From the NCBI GenBank assembly GCA_965220535.1, contig OZ244833.1, positions 3,844,001-3,908,000 of the forward strand: 64,000 nt of DNA, written 5' to 3'. This document shows, one piece after another, positions 54,709 to 63,295 of this stretch. The position numbers and the translations under genes were made by a program. Under the pieces are notes generated by a model that saw nothing but the letters and a program-made list of their open reading frames with translations, searched no databases and was not told the origin of the DNA. Source of the DNA: HK1 sp965220535 (GTDB lineage Bacteria > Pseudomonadota > Gammaproteobacteria > HK1). The first letter of the stretch is position 1; each line of letters opens with the position of its first letter.

Positions 54709-55039
54709 CCCTTCAGCCCTAGGAGCATCGCCTTGGCACCTTGAAAGAAAGCGCTCGAAGGCTCCTCCTCGAGCCCCGATCGCTTCGAGATCGCCGCGGA
54801 TCGACGACTATCGCCGAGTGTTCGCGATCGTGGATTTTTTTGCGCGCATGTATGGAAATAAGCGATAAATAAAGGTATGATGCCAACAGTTGCTTTCACC
54901 GATGGGATGAGCAGGAGATTTCGATAGCAACCGAAGATATCGGCGGATCGATCCCTTCATGATCGAGAATTCCGAAAATCTGGTCGTCGTTCAAAATCCA
55001 CCGAACCCAATCCAACACAGATAACGGAGGAGAGAAGTT
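54709..55039. other. Intergenic pgi/HU, carries HU promoter
   Basis: About 330 bp with no supported gene. The second half is AT-rich and holds the candidate promoter listed separately and the ribosome site GGAGGAGAG before the HU-like gene. Confidence 0.4.
54853..54881 (+). promoter_or_regulatory. Candidate promoter of the HU-like gene
   Basis: TGGAAA (54853-54858) and TATGAT (54876-54881) are separated by 17 bp. The -10 matches five of six consensus bases, the -35 four of six. It would give a leader of about 150 nt. Confidence 0.4.
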
Positions 55040-55366
55040 ATGGCGAAAATTCCGGCGCTCAAAGTGCCTCTTACCAAGACCCAGTTGGTTTCCGAGCTTG
55101 CAGCAAGCACCGATCTGACCAAGCAGCAGGTTGCAAGCGTGCTCGATGGCTTGGGACAGCAGATCCAGCGGCATGTCAAAAAGAACGGACCTGGAATCTT
55201 CACGATGCCGGGCTTGTTGAAGATCAAGACCGTGCGAAAGCCGGCAACGAAGGCTCGTAAGGGAATCAATCCCTTCACTCAAGAAGAGACGGTATTCAAA
55301 GCCAAGCCGGCCCATACGGCGATCAAGATTCAGCCATTGAAGGGTTTGAAGGAAATGGCGAACTGA
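55040..55366 (+). CDS. HU/IHF-family DNA-binding protein
   Basis: A 108-residue basic protein, slightly longer than HU (90). The helical dimerisation part (TKTQLVSELAASTDLTKQQV then ASVLDGLGQQIQRHV) precedes the beta-arm region (GIFTMPGLLKIKTVRKPATK) with the flanking KGINPFTQEETVF, matching the GRNPxTGE segment of HU/IHF. It probably shapes nucleoid DNA. A strong ribosome site, GGAGGAGAG, precedes the ATG, and a perfect intrinsic terminator follows, so it is a highly expressed single-gene unit. Confidence 0.88.
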   Translation: MAKIPALKVPLTKTQLVSELAASTDLTKQQVASVLDGLGQQIQRHVKKNGPGIFTMPGLLKIKTVRKPATKARKGINPFTQEETVFKAKPAHTAIKIQPLKGLKEMAN

Positions 55367-55398
55367 ACGAAGCGATTCATCACGATTGATCGATGAGA

Positions 55399-55428
55399 CA
55401 AGCCCTGCGTCAGCAGGGCTTGTTTTTT
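55399..55428 (+). terminator. Rho-independent terminator of the HU-like gene
   Basis: Stem CAAGCCCTGC (55399-55408), loop GTCA, stem GCAGGGCTTG (55413-55422), then six T. The 10-bp stem is perfect. It lies 33 bp after the stop codon. Confidence 0.95.
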
Positions 55429-55898
55429 CAAGGAGAGAAGGAGGGGCAAAGCCGGGGCTCGCTTGGGCCATGCGAGGCGATCAGGTCGAGGCGATCCGGG
55501 TATTGCGCAACCCGACACTCAAGGCTTGCAGATGGATTCGAAAGAAACCTCGATAGTTTTCTTCTTGGAAAAAGCCCCTTATCAGGACCACCGCATCGAC
55601 CCGCTCTATCCGCAAGTCTCTTATGACAAGGCTTCCCTTCGCCGAACGACGCACAAGACAGGCAAAGGCGAGAAGGGGCAAAGGCTTAGGTCTTATGAAG
55701 AGTGCGCTGCTCGACTCTACGCGCCCGGCTCGTCGCGGCTTTTCGCGAAGACCGGCGATTTTCCAAGAGTCTTGCGCCTAAGAGCGAAAGCGACATCCAA
55801 GCCTTCTCCGGCCAAGATAAAAGCCGGCCCCATCGAGACCTGCCTATCGCTTCGCATGCCTAGCGCTCGGGACCGTGCTCCGGATCGTGCGCTTCGTT
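55429..55898. other. Intergenic, nothing recognised
   Basis: About 470 bp between the HU-like gene's terminator and the 3' end of dapD. A 149-codon plus-strand frame here has no ribosome site or family features. No RNA gene was recognised. Confidence 0.4.
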
Positions 55899-56720
55899 CT
55901 AGATCGTCCTGAGCAATTCGTTGATCCCCACTTTCGAGCGCGTGCGCTCGTCGACCCTTTTGACGATCACCGCGCAGTAAAGGCTGTGGCTGCCATCGGT
56001 GGCCGGGAGATTGCCGGAGACCACCACCGAACCTGCGGGGATGCGTCCGAAGGAAACGGAGCCGCTGTCGCGGTCGTAGATGCGGGTGCTTTGGCCGATA
56101 TAGACTCCCATCGAAACCACCGAGCCGCGCTCGACCACCACTCCCTCGACGATTTCCGAGCGGGCGCCGATGAAGCAGTCGTCCTCGATGATCGTCGGAT
56201 TCGCCTGCAAGGGTTCGAGCACCCCGCCGATCCCGACGCCGCCCGAGAGATGAACATTCTTCCCGATCTGGGCGCAGCTGCCGACGGTGGCCCAAGTGTC
56301 GACCATGGTGCCGCTGTCGACATAAGCGCCGATATTGATATAGCTCGGCATCAGCACCGTCCCCGGAGCGATCCACGAGCCGTATCGCGCCACCGCCGGG
56401 GGAACCACGCGAACGCCGCCTTCCCGGAATTTCTCGTCGGAGGCGAGCGCGTATTTGGCGGGGACCTTGTCGAAGTAGCGAGTGAAGCCCCCTTCCATCA
56501 TATAGCTGTCCTCCAAGCGAAAGGAAAGCAGAACCGCCTTTTTCAGCCACTCGTTGACGATCCAGCCTCCGGCGGCGGGCTCGGCGACTCTTTCCTTGCC
56601 CGCGTCGAGACGGGCGATGGCCTCGGCGACGGCGGCCTTGACTTCCGATTTCACGGAGTCGGGCGAGATGCTCTCGCGCTCCTCGAAGGCTTTTTCGATG
56701 ACTTCCCTGATGCCGTTCAT
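55899..56720 (-). CDS. dapD: Tetrahydrodipicolinate N-succinyltransferase
   Basis: Catalyses succinyl-CoA-dependent succinylation of tetrahydrodipicolinate in lysine/diaminopimelate synthesis. The protein has 273 residues, matching the family (about 274). An N-terminal helical domain (IREVIEKAFEERESISPD) precedes a left-handed beta-helix of hexapeptide repeats (YINIGAYVDSGTMVDTWATV, CAQIGKNVHLSGGVGIGGVL, CFIGARSEIVEGVVVERGS). The ATG at 56720 has GGGAG upstream. asd, in the same pathway, lies about 3 kb away on the other strand. Confidence 0.95.
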   Translation of the reverse strand: MNGIREVIEKAFEERESISPDSVKSEVKAAVAEAIARLDAGKERVAEPAAGGWIVNEWLKKAVLLSFRLEDSYMMEGGFTRYFDKVPAKYALASDEKFREGGVRVVPPAVARYGSWIAPGTVLMPSYINIGAYVDSGTMVDTWATVGSCAQIGKNVHLSGGVGIGGVLEPLQANPTIIEDDCFIGARSEIVEGVVVERGSVVSMGVYIGQSTRIYDRDSGSVSFGRIPAGSVVVSGNLPATDGSHSLYCAVIVKRVDERTRSKVGINELLRTI

Positions 56721-56847
56721 TGGATGGATGGCTCCCTTCTTGGATAATCGACCGGTGAATGAAGGTGGAAAGAAAAAAGTGCGTTTCGTCTCGCAGAAGC
56801 GAAGATATCCATCGAGGGTCGAAACGCGGGCGAATCCTTGTAAAGGC

Positions 56848-57954
56848 TTATGGTTTGGGGTGATCCGGGTAGAGCGGCCGGTCCGGATGGTTGCGAAGCG
56901 CCCAAACGATATGTTCTCGAACCATCGCCGACGGGTGATCGAGGCGCTTTTTCAACGCTTGCGCGATCCGATGCGAGGCCGGGGCGTTGCCCAAGGCCAC
57001 GGCGATATTGCGCAGCCAGCCTTCGTATCCGACCCGGCGCAGGGCCATGCCCTCGGTGCGGCGTTCGTATTCCTCGCGCGACCAAGCGAAGAGATCGACG
57101 AGAGCCGGGGCATCCAATCCGTGGCGGGGCGAGAAATCATCGATATCGTCGGCGCGGGCGAAGCGGTTCCAAGGACAAACCAACTGGCAGTCGTCGCAGC
57201 CGAAAATGCGATTGCCGATCATTTCGCGAAGATCCGGCGGGATCGACCCCTTGAGCTCGATGGTCAGGTAGGAAATGCATCGCCGCGCGTCCAAGCGGTA
57301 GGGGGCGACGATCGCCCCCGTCGGGCAGGCATCGATACAAGCCCGACAGCGCCCGCAATGATCGCTTGCCCTCGCATCCACCTCGAGCGGGAGATCGGTA
57401 TAGAGTTCGCCCAAGAAAAACCATGACCCCGCTTCGCGGTCGATGAGATTGGTGTGCTTTCCGATCCAACCGAGCCCGGCGTTGCGCGCCAAGGGCTTTT
57501 CCATGACCGGGGCGCTGTCGGCAAAAGCCCGATAACCGAAAGGCCCGATTTCTCCCTCGATATGGTCGGCGAGACGTTGCAGGCGCCGGCGCATGAGTTT
57601 GTGGTAATCGCGTCCCAAGGCGTAGCGGGAGATATACCCGAGCTCCGGTCGGGCCAATACATCCTCGGCTCGTTCGCCTTGCGGATGCCGGTAGTTCATG
57701 CGCACGCTGATGATGCGATAGGTTCCGGGCAGCAGGGCCTCGGGGCGGCTGCGGCGCAAGCCGTGCCGGGACATGTATTCAAGCTCGCCGTGATAGCCGG
57801 CCCGCAGCCAAGCGAGCAGGGAGGCCTCGTCCTCGGCGAGATCGCAGCTGCCGATCCCGATCTGAGCGAAACCCAATGCCTTGGCTTTTTGCCGGATCGA
57901 GTCTTTGAGCGCGGCGGAATCGATATCGCGTCGAGATGATAGGAGTGCGGCCAC
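56848..57954 (-). CDS. queG: Epoxyqueuosine reductase
   Basis: Cobalamin- and iron-sulfur-dependent enzyme for the last step of queuosine synthesis in tRNA. The protein has 368 residues. The N-terminal corrinoid-binding part includes ISRYALGRDYHKLMRRRL and MEKPLARNAGLGWIGKHTN. Two 4Fe-4S clusters are marked by CGRCRACIDACPTGAI and CDDCQLVCPWNRF. A C-terminal HEAT-like segment (EGWLRNIAVALGNAPAS) is present. The start is GTG at 57954. It is on the same strand as dapD, with about 130 bp between them. Confidence 0.93.
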   Translation of the reverse strand: MAALLSSRRDIDSAALKDSIRQKAKALGFAQIGIGSCDLAEDEASLLAWLRAGYHGELEYMSRHGLRRSRPEALLPGTYRIISVRMNYRHPQGERAEDVLARPELGYISRYALGRDYHKLMRRRLQRLADHIEGEIGPFGYRAFADSAPVMEKPLARNAGLGWIGKHTNLIDREAGSWFFLGELYTDLPLEVDARASDHCGRCRACIDACPTGAIVAPYRLDARRCISYLTIELKGSIPPDLREMIGNRIFGCDDCQLVCPWNRFARADDIDDFSPRHGLDAPALVDLFAWSREEYERRTEGMALRRVGYEGWLRNIAVALGNAPASHRIAQALKKRLDHPSAMVREHIVWALRNHPDRPLYPDHPKP

Positions 57955-58213
57955 GGCGGTATCCGAGCGATATTCTTCGCTCGACGGGGTTGCAAAGCGA
58001 GGACGAAGCGACGCTGCGCGGCGAGTTCGGTTATTCTGCCAAGCGCGGGTATTGTAAACCGGCTATCGCTTCTGCGGCTTCGCTTGCCGAACTCGCAACA
58101 ACGTGCACCTGCGTCGGCTATCGAGCGGCGCTCCTCCTTCGATGGCTTTTCGGCGGCTCGCGAAGCGGCTTTTCTTTTGCCTCTTTGGATGATCGATCAC
58201 AGGGTATTTTTCG

Positions 58214-59296
58214 ATGACACGCGCGATTTTGCTCCTACCCGGAGACGGTATCGGTCCGGAAATCATCGCCCAAGCTCGCCGGGCGCTCGATATCTTGTGT
58301 GCGCAAGGAGCGCTTGACGCGAAAATCGACGAAGCGCCCATCGGCGGCGATGCAACCGATCGTTTCGGCACCCCTTTGCCCGATTCGACCTTGGAATCGG
58401 CGCGGGCGGCGGACGCCATTTTGCTCGGCGCCGTCGGCGGTCCGCAATGGGAGGGGGTCGAACGCTCCCTTCGGCCCGAGCGCGGTCTTCTTCGGCTGCG
58501 CTCGGAACTCGGGGTATTCGCCAATCTGCGCCCGGCGCTGGCCTATCCGCAGCTGGTCGGGAGTTCGACCCTGAAAGCGCAGGTGATACAAGGCCTCGAT
58601 CTTCTGATCGTGCGCGAACTGACCGGCGGTATCTATTTCGGCTCCCCGCGCGGGATCCGCACCTTGGACGACGGCCGGCGCGAGGGCTTCAACACCCTCG
58701 TCTACGCCGAGGACGAGATCGAGCGGGTTTGCCGCGTCGCCTTCGAAGCCGCCCGCGGTCGCTCCAAACGACTGTGCTCGGTCGACAAGGCCAATGTCTT
58801 GGAGGTCAGCGAGCTGTGGCGCGAGGTCGCCGAGCGGGTCGCCAAGGATTATCCGGATGTCGACCTGTCCCATCTTTATGTCGACAACGCCGCGATGCAG
58901 CTGGTACGCGATCCGAAGCAATTCGACGTTATCGTCACCACCAATATGTTCGGTGATATCCTTTCGGATCTCGCCTCGATGTTGACCGGCTCGATCGGCA
59001 TGCTGCCTTCGGCTTCCCTCGATGCCGCGGGCAAAGGGCTTTACGAGCCGATTCACGGCACCGCTCCCGATATCATGGGCCAAGGGGTTGCCAATCCGCT
59101 GGCCACCATCCTCTCGGCGGCGATGATGCTGCGCCATTCCTTGGGCTTGCCGGGCCTTGCGGATCGGATCGAGGCCGCGGTCGGACAAGCGCTCGATCGA
59201 GGGCTTCGCACCCCCGATATCCATTCGCCGGGAACCACCTCGGTCAGTACCGTGCAGATGGGGGATGCGGTGGTCGAGGCGCTGACTTCGAACTAA
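58214..59296 (+). CDS. leuB: 3-isopropylmalate dehydrogenase
   Basis: Oxidatively decarboxylates 3-isopropylmalate in leucine synthesis, NAD-dependent. The protein has 360 residues, standard size. Signatures: LLPGDGIGPEIIAQARRAL, LLGAVGGPQWEG, LRLRSELGVFANLRPA, VRELTGGIYFG, the metal-binding VTTNMFGDILSDLASML and GLYEPIHGTAPDIMGQG. The ATG at 58214 is preceded by AGGG. It leads the leuB-asd-truA group; leuC and leuD are not in the window. Confidence 0.95.
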   Translation: MTRAILLLPGDGIGPEIIAQARRALDILCAQGALDAKIDEAPIGGDATDRFGTPLPDSTLESARAADAILLGAVGGPQWEGVERSLRPERGLLRLRSELGVFANLRPALAYPQLVGSSTLKAQVIQGLDLLIVRELTGGIYFGSPRGIRTLDDGRREGFNTLVYAEDEIERVCRVAFEAARGRSKRLCSVDKANVLEVSELWREVAERVAKDYPDVDLSHLYVDNAAMQLVRDPKQFDVIVTTNMFGDILSDLASMLTGSIGMLPSASLDAAGKGLYEPIHGTAPDIMGQGVANPLATILSAAMMLRHSLGLPGLADRIEAAVGQALDRGLRTPDIHSPGTTSVSTVQMGDAVVEALTSN

Positions 59297-59394
59297 AAGA
59301 GCGTCGGGCGGGGGTCGCAGTCTTAGGCGGGCGCAAAAAGACTCGATAGGGTCTTATCGGCAAATTCTTCACACAACGTCAAGGGGTTCGATGG

Positions 59395-60429
59395 ATGAAG
59401 GGCATATTCGATGTGGCAGTGGTCGGGGCGACCGGGGCGGTGGGCAAGGAGATGATCTCGATCCTCGAAGAGCGCGATTTTCCGGTCGGGGGGTTTTATC
59501 CGCTTGCCAGCCCTCGTTCGGCGGGGAGCGAAATCGAGTTTCAGGGGAAGCCCTATACCGTCGAGTGTCTCGACGACTTCGATTTCTCGAGGGCGCAGAT
59601 CGCGCTTTTTTCCGCCGGCGGAAGCGTCTCCGCGCAGCATGCCCCGAGGGCCGGTCGCGCCGGATGCGTGGTGATCGACAACAGTTCTCAATTCCGCTAC
59701 GAGGACGATATCCCCCTCGTGGTGCCCGAGGTCAATTCCTATACGCTCGACCGCTATACGAGTCGCAATATCATCGCCAACCCCAACTGTTCCACCATTC
59801 AGATGGTGGTGGCGCTTTATCCCTTGCACGTTGCCGCCGGGATCGAGCGTATCAATGTCGCCACCTATCAATCGGTATCAGGGACGGGGAGCAAGGCGAT
59901 CGACGCTCTCGAGCGTCAAACCGCGGATTTGCTGAACGGCCGTCCTGTCGAGACTTCGGTCTACCCGAAAAGGATCGCCTTCAACGCATTGCCCCAGATC
60001 GATATCTTCATGGATAACGGATATACCAAAGAAGAGATGAAGATGGTGTGGGAGACGCGCAAGATCATGGGGGACGATGGAATTTCGGTGAATCCCACCG
60101 CCGTTCGCATCCCCGTTTTCTACGGCCACTCCGAGGCGGTTCATATCGAAACGGAAAAAAAACTCGGAGCGGAGGAAGCCCGAGAGATCCTGCGCTCCGC
60201 CCCGGGGGTCGTGGTGATCGACGAACGCGAGGACGGGGGCTATCCGACGGCGGCCATCGAGTCGGCCGGTCGCGACGAGGTTTTCGTGGGCCGCATCCGC
60301 GAGGATATCACCCACCCTCGAGGATTGGATCTGTGGATCGTTTCGGACAACCTGCGCAAGGGAGCGGCTCTCAACAGCGTCCAAATCGCGGAAATATTGG
60401 CAAAGACGCATCTATCCGCGGCGGCGTGA
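59395..60429 (+). CDS. asd: Aspartate-semialdehyde dehydrogenase
   Basis: Reduces aspartyl phosphate to aspartate semialdehyde, the branch point to lysine, threonine and methionine. The protein has 344 residues. The NADP loop is VVGATGAVGKEMI. Catalytic Cys132 lies in ANPNCSTIQM, and the later His motif is VRIPVFYGHSEAVHIE. The GDGIS-type segment (MGDDGISVNPTAVR) places it with the long-known proteobacterial/Gram-positive Asd2-like group. It is 98 bp downstream of leuB on the same strand. Confidence 0.95.
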   Translation: MKGIFDVAVVGATGAVGKEMISILEERDFPVGGFYPLASPRSAGSEIEFQGKPYTVECLDDFDFSRAQIALFSAGGSVSAQHAPRAGRAGCVVIDNSSQFRYEDDIPLVVPEVNSYTLDRYTSRNIIANPNCSTIQMVVALYPLHVAAGIERINVATYQSVSGTGSKAIDALERQTADLLNGRPVETSVYPKRIAFNALPQIDIFMDNGYTKEEMKMVWETRKIMGDDGISVNPTAVRIPVFYGHSEAVHIETEKKLGAEEAREILRSAPGVVVIDEREDGGYPTAAIESAGRDEVFVGRIREDITHPRGLDLWIVSDNLRKGAALNSVQIAEILAKTHLSAAA

Positions 60430-60953
60430 TATCGCTTCGGGTTTTCGTATCGACGATGCCTCCGAAGCTATCTCCCAAAGTATCGACTCCGGCGGAGAGC
60501 TTCGACAAGAAGACCCGCCCATCGAGTCATCGTCGACGAGCGCCGACCATCTCGGGTGCCTGCTCGCTTTTCGGCGCGACCCGATCGATAGAAACTAGAT
60601 AGGCATCGTTCACGGGGGCTTCGATATCTTGTCCCCAAGGCTTGGCGGCCACACCGTCGTTCGTCGCGACCCCTCGCCCCTTTCGTCGAAGCCTATCCTT
60701 ATCGAAGGGCAAAATCCCGTTCTTTTCCGAAAAGACTCCTTATGATCGCCTGCGGATCTAAGGATATCCTCGATCCTCTTTGCCGCTTCGATTGTCCGGT
60801 GATCCATCGGCCCGTCGATCGGACCTCCGACCGTGTCGGCAAGCAAGGGCAGAATCACCCGTCGATCCCGATCGTTCGAGCCGACGAGTTCGTCTGATCC
60901 GCCGATCGAGCGCTTTTCCGACCCATCAGGGAAATTCGGCGAGTCCGTAAGAG
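60430..60953. other. Intergenic asd/truA, no fimV
   Basis: About 520 bp without a supported gene. In many gammaproteobacteria a long fimV-type peptidoglycan-binding protein gene sits here; none is present and no remnant was recognised. Confidence 0.45.
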
Positions 60954-61751
60954 ATGAGAATCGCATTGGGTCTTGAATACGACGGCGCTCGCTTCCACGG
61001 CTTCGAGCGTCAGGTAGGGCCGCGCACGGTGCAAGAAGAGGTGGAAAGAGCGATCGCCCGAGTCGCCGCCGCCGACAAAGTGCGGGTGATCTGCGCCGGT
61101 CGTACCGACGCCGGAGTGCACGCCGCTTGGCAGGTGCTGCATTTCGACAGCGACGCCCGGCGCCCCTTGCAGGCATGGGTCAAAGGCGTCAATCGCTACC
61201 TTGCAAACGATGCCGCCGTGCTGTGGGCGCACCCCGTCGACGATCGCTTCCATGCCCGCTTTTCCGCCACCGGTCGTCGTTATCGCTACCGCATCCTCAA
61301 CCGCCCGATCCGCTCCGCCATCTTCGCCGGCAAAGTCGGCTGGGAATACCGACCCTTGGATGCCCGAAGAATGCACGAAGCGGCCCGACACCTCGTGGGG
61401 GAACACGATTTCTCCTCGTTCAGAGCCTCTGGTTGCCAAGCCCGACAACCGGTACGACGGGTCTATCGAATCGAGGTGAGCCGCAAAGGAGAGCTCGTCA
61501 CCATCGATATCCACGCCAACGCCTTTTTGCAACAGATGGTGCGCATCATCGTCGGCACCCTGATCGCGGTAGGCACCGAAGAGCGCCCGTTGGAATGGCC
61601 GGCATCGGTCCTCGCCGCCCGAGATCGCCGCTTGGCCGGAGCAACGGCCCCCGCCGCCGGCCTGTGCTTGGTCGGAATCGACTACCCCGATTCCTTCGCC
61701 TTGCCGAAACCGACGAGCGCCGAGGCAGATATCGGGTCAATCTCACAGTAG
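60954..61751 (+). CDS. truA: tRNA pseudouridine synthase A
   Basis: Forms pseudouridine at positions 38-40 of the tRNA anticodon arm. The protein has 265 residues. The opening RIALGLEYDGARFHGFERQ and the catalytic Asp52 in CAGRTDAGVHA are diagnostic. RYRYRILNRP, GEHDFSSFRASGCQA and NAFLQQMVRIIVGTL also match. The ribosome site is weak (TAAGAG). The leuB-asd-truA order is a gammaproteobacterial hallmark. Confidence 0.95.
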   Translation: MRIALGLEYDGARFHGFERQVGPRTVQEEVERAIARVAAADKVRVICAGRTDAGVHAAWQVLHFDSDARRPLQAWVKGVNRYLANDAAVLWAHPVDDRFHARFSATGRRYRYRILNRPIRSAIFAGKVGWEYRPLDARRMHEAARHLVGEHDFSSFRASGCQARQPVRRVYRIEVSRKGELVTIDIHANAFLQQMVRIIVGTLIAVGTEERPLEWPASVLAARDRRLAGATAPAAGLCLVGIDYPDSFALPKPTSAEADIGSISQ

Positions 61752-62185
61752 AAGCGACATCAAGACAATCCGGGCAAACGATCCTTCACCGCCACTGCCG
61801 AAATTCCCACCATAATTGCCTATCGGATAACCGACTCGGCCAATCAAGAGGCCCGAGCTTTGCAGTAGGAATGCATGGCGATTCCACATGTATTGGCCGG
61901 TGGATAAGCGGCGGACGGGGAAAGCCTTGGGATTTGCCTTTTCCGCCATCGTGCAACGCCATTTTTTCAGGTTAGCCATCCGATTTCTCGGTGCATGTTC
62001 GGATTTTCGGAATCGATGATCCAGTCAGGAACAAATCGATGCGGATTGAGTCAAAGAAGATAAGAACCGGGAATATCGGCCAACCCGGCTGGACAGATTC
62101 GAACGGCACTTTGATCGAGCGTTCATACGCCGATTCCGCGAGCATTTGTCGCGAGCGATGCCGGCAAATAGACGTTGGAGCGACC
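61752..62185. other. Intergenic, possible decayed sequence
   Basis: About 430 bp of lower GC than truA. A plus-strand frame from about 61991 (VRIFGIDDPVRNKSM) runs to the IS3 remnant, but it has no recognisable family and only a GTG-type start. Nothing firm can be said. Confidence 0.3.
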
Positions 62186-62236
62186 ATGACCAGAGAAGAA
62201 CTGTTGGAGCGTCTGCAATCCATTCCCCCGCCCTAG
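62186..62236 (+). pseudogene. Gene start cut by an IS3 fragment
   Basis: The ATG at 62186 has a good ribosome site (TTGGAGCGACC) and encodes MTREELLERLQSIP before running into the IS3 left end at 62229. The opening resembles many bacterial proteins that start with a short DNA-binding or AlbA-type segment, but 16 residues are too few to name it. Confidence 0.35.
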
Positions 62237-62430
62237 AGTTATTCGAGACGATCATTAGGACCTGATCTGATGGGATAACGGAGGAAGCTCACGATGAAAA
62301 AAGAGCATGCCAAGCACGCAGGAACCAAAGCCGCGAAGACGTCGCCTGGAGAGGGTCGGTCTTCGACCGGGAAGCGACGAATGACAGCCTCGCGTAAGCG
62401 GGAGGCTGTGATGCAGTTGATGAGGGACGA
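62229..62430 (+). mobile_element. Truncated IS3-family copy (left end and orfA start)
   Basis: The first 200 bp or so match the complete element at 49097 closely: same left terminal repeat, same leader and the first 45 or so codons of orfA with scattered substitutions. The match ends near 62430 (GATGAGGG). orfB and the right end are absent. The same bases, CCCCC, precede the left end in both copies. Confidence 0.85.
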
Positions 62431-63295
62431 GCCGACCCTGTCCTTGGAAAAAAAGCGATGTATTCGTTGGATGACTATTTCTTCGGGCAAAGAGTGCTAT
62501 AGCCTCGGTGCACCTCCTTGCAAAGGCAGCGGTCGGCAATGGACGAAGAAAGAGCTGGACGAGGCTTTGGAAGGGGAGGTGTCCTCTTTGCTCTTCGATG
62601 ATGCGGGAAGAGCCGAACTAGAAGATCTCCTTACGGACATCGGTGCAACCGATTTCGAGAGGGAGACTTTTTCGGATATTGTTGCCGGGGATGAGCCCGG
62701 ACCCGGTGACATCAAGAGTTGGAGCGTCGGCGAGGCAATCGCCGAAGCCTATCTAATGGAGCATAGGCGTTGTATTTTTCCTTGGCCGATCGGTCGGGAC
62801 GAGCGCAAGAAAGGCTCGAGTCTGCCCGGTGCCGATTTGGTGGGGATCAAGTGCGATGACCGCGGCGATCGTTTCGTCTTCGGCGAGGTCAAGACTTCCA
62901 CGCAAGCCAAATATCCTCCCGGTGTCGTTGATGGTCGTAGCGGACTTGCACAACAAATCGAGGATATTCGCGATAAAAAGAGTATCCGAGATCGTCTTTT
63001 CATATATCTTGGCCGCCGGGCGAAGGGAGCGGACTGGAAGGAGCGTTATCTAGCCGCGGCTAGGCGTTATCTGAAAGACAATCGCGATGTTCATCTCTTC
63101 GGTGTCTTGGTGCGTGATGTCGCACCGGATGAGAGGGATATTCGCGCTCGCGTGGACAAGTTGGGAAAGAACTGTCCTATCAGTACTGAAATAGATCTGC
63201 TCGCTATCTACTTGCCACCGGACTCGATCGATGGTCTTGGATCCAAGGTTTCGGCGATGCGAGCGATGCGGAAGCGGAAAGGGGATAGGACGTGA
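62294..63295 (+). CDS. PD-(D/E)XK nuclease-like protein, 5' end fused to IS3 orfA
   Basis: The 333-codon frame begins with about 45 residues of IS3 OrfA and continues into an unrelated protein. The native protein may start at ATG 62471 (274 residues). Its core has the layout of a restriction-type nuclease: a helix with Glu (SVGEAIAEAYLMEH), Asp122 in GADLVGI, and Glu139-x-Lys141 in RFVFGEVKTSTQAKYP (numbered from 62471). A conserved Gln pair (LAQQIEDI) follows. The C-terminal half is mixed alpha/beta (VHLFGVLVRDV, IDLLAIYLPP). The stop overlaps the next gene as GTGA. I do not recognise the exact family. The fusion could be expressed from IS signals. A short competing frame at 62458 (MYSLDDYFFGQRVL) hints that the native 5' end may be damaged. 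Confidence 0.6.
   Translation: MKKEHAKHAGTKAAKTSPGEGRSSTGKRRMTASRKREAVMQLMRDEPTLSLEKKRCIRWMTISSGKECYSLGAPPCKGSGRQWTKKELDEALEGEVSSLLFDDAGRAELEDLLTDIGATDFERETFSDIVAGDEPGPGDIKSWSVGEAIAEAYLMEHRRCIFPWPIGRDERKKGSSLPGADLVGIKCDDRGDRFVFGEVKTSTQAKYPPGVVDGRSGLAQQIEDIRDKKSIRDRLFIYLGRRAKGADWKERYLAAARRYLKDNRDVHLFGVLVRDVAPDERDIRARVDKLGKNCPISTEIDLLAIYLPPDSIDGLGSKVSAMRAMRKRKGDRT

Noticed and set aside
55463..55912. A 149-codon plus-strand frame after the HU-like gene
   Set aside because: It lies after a perfect terminator, overlaps the dapD 3' end, and has no ribosome site or domain.
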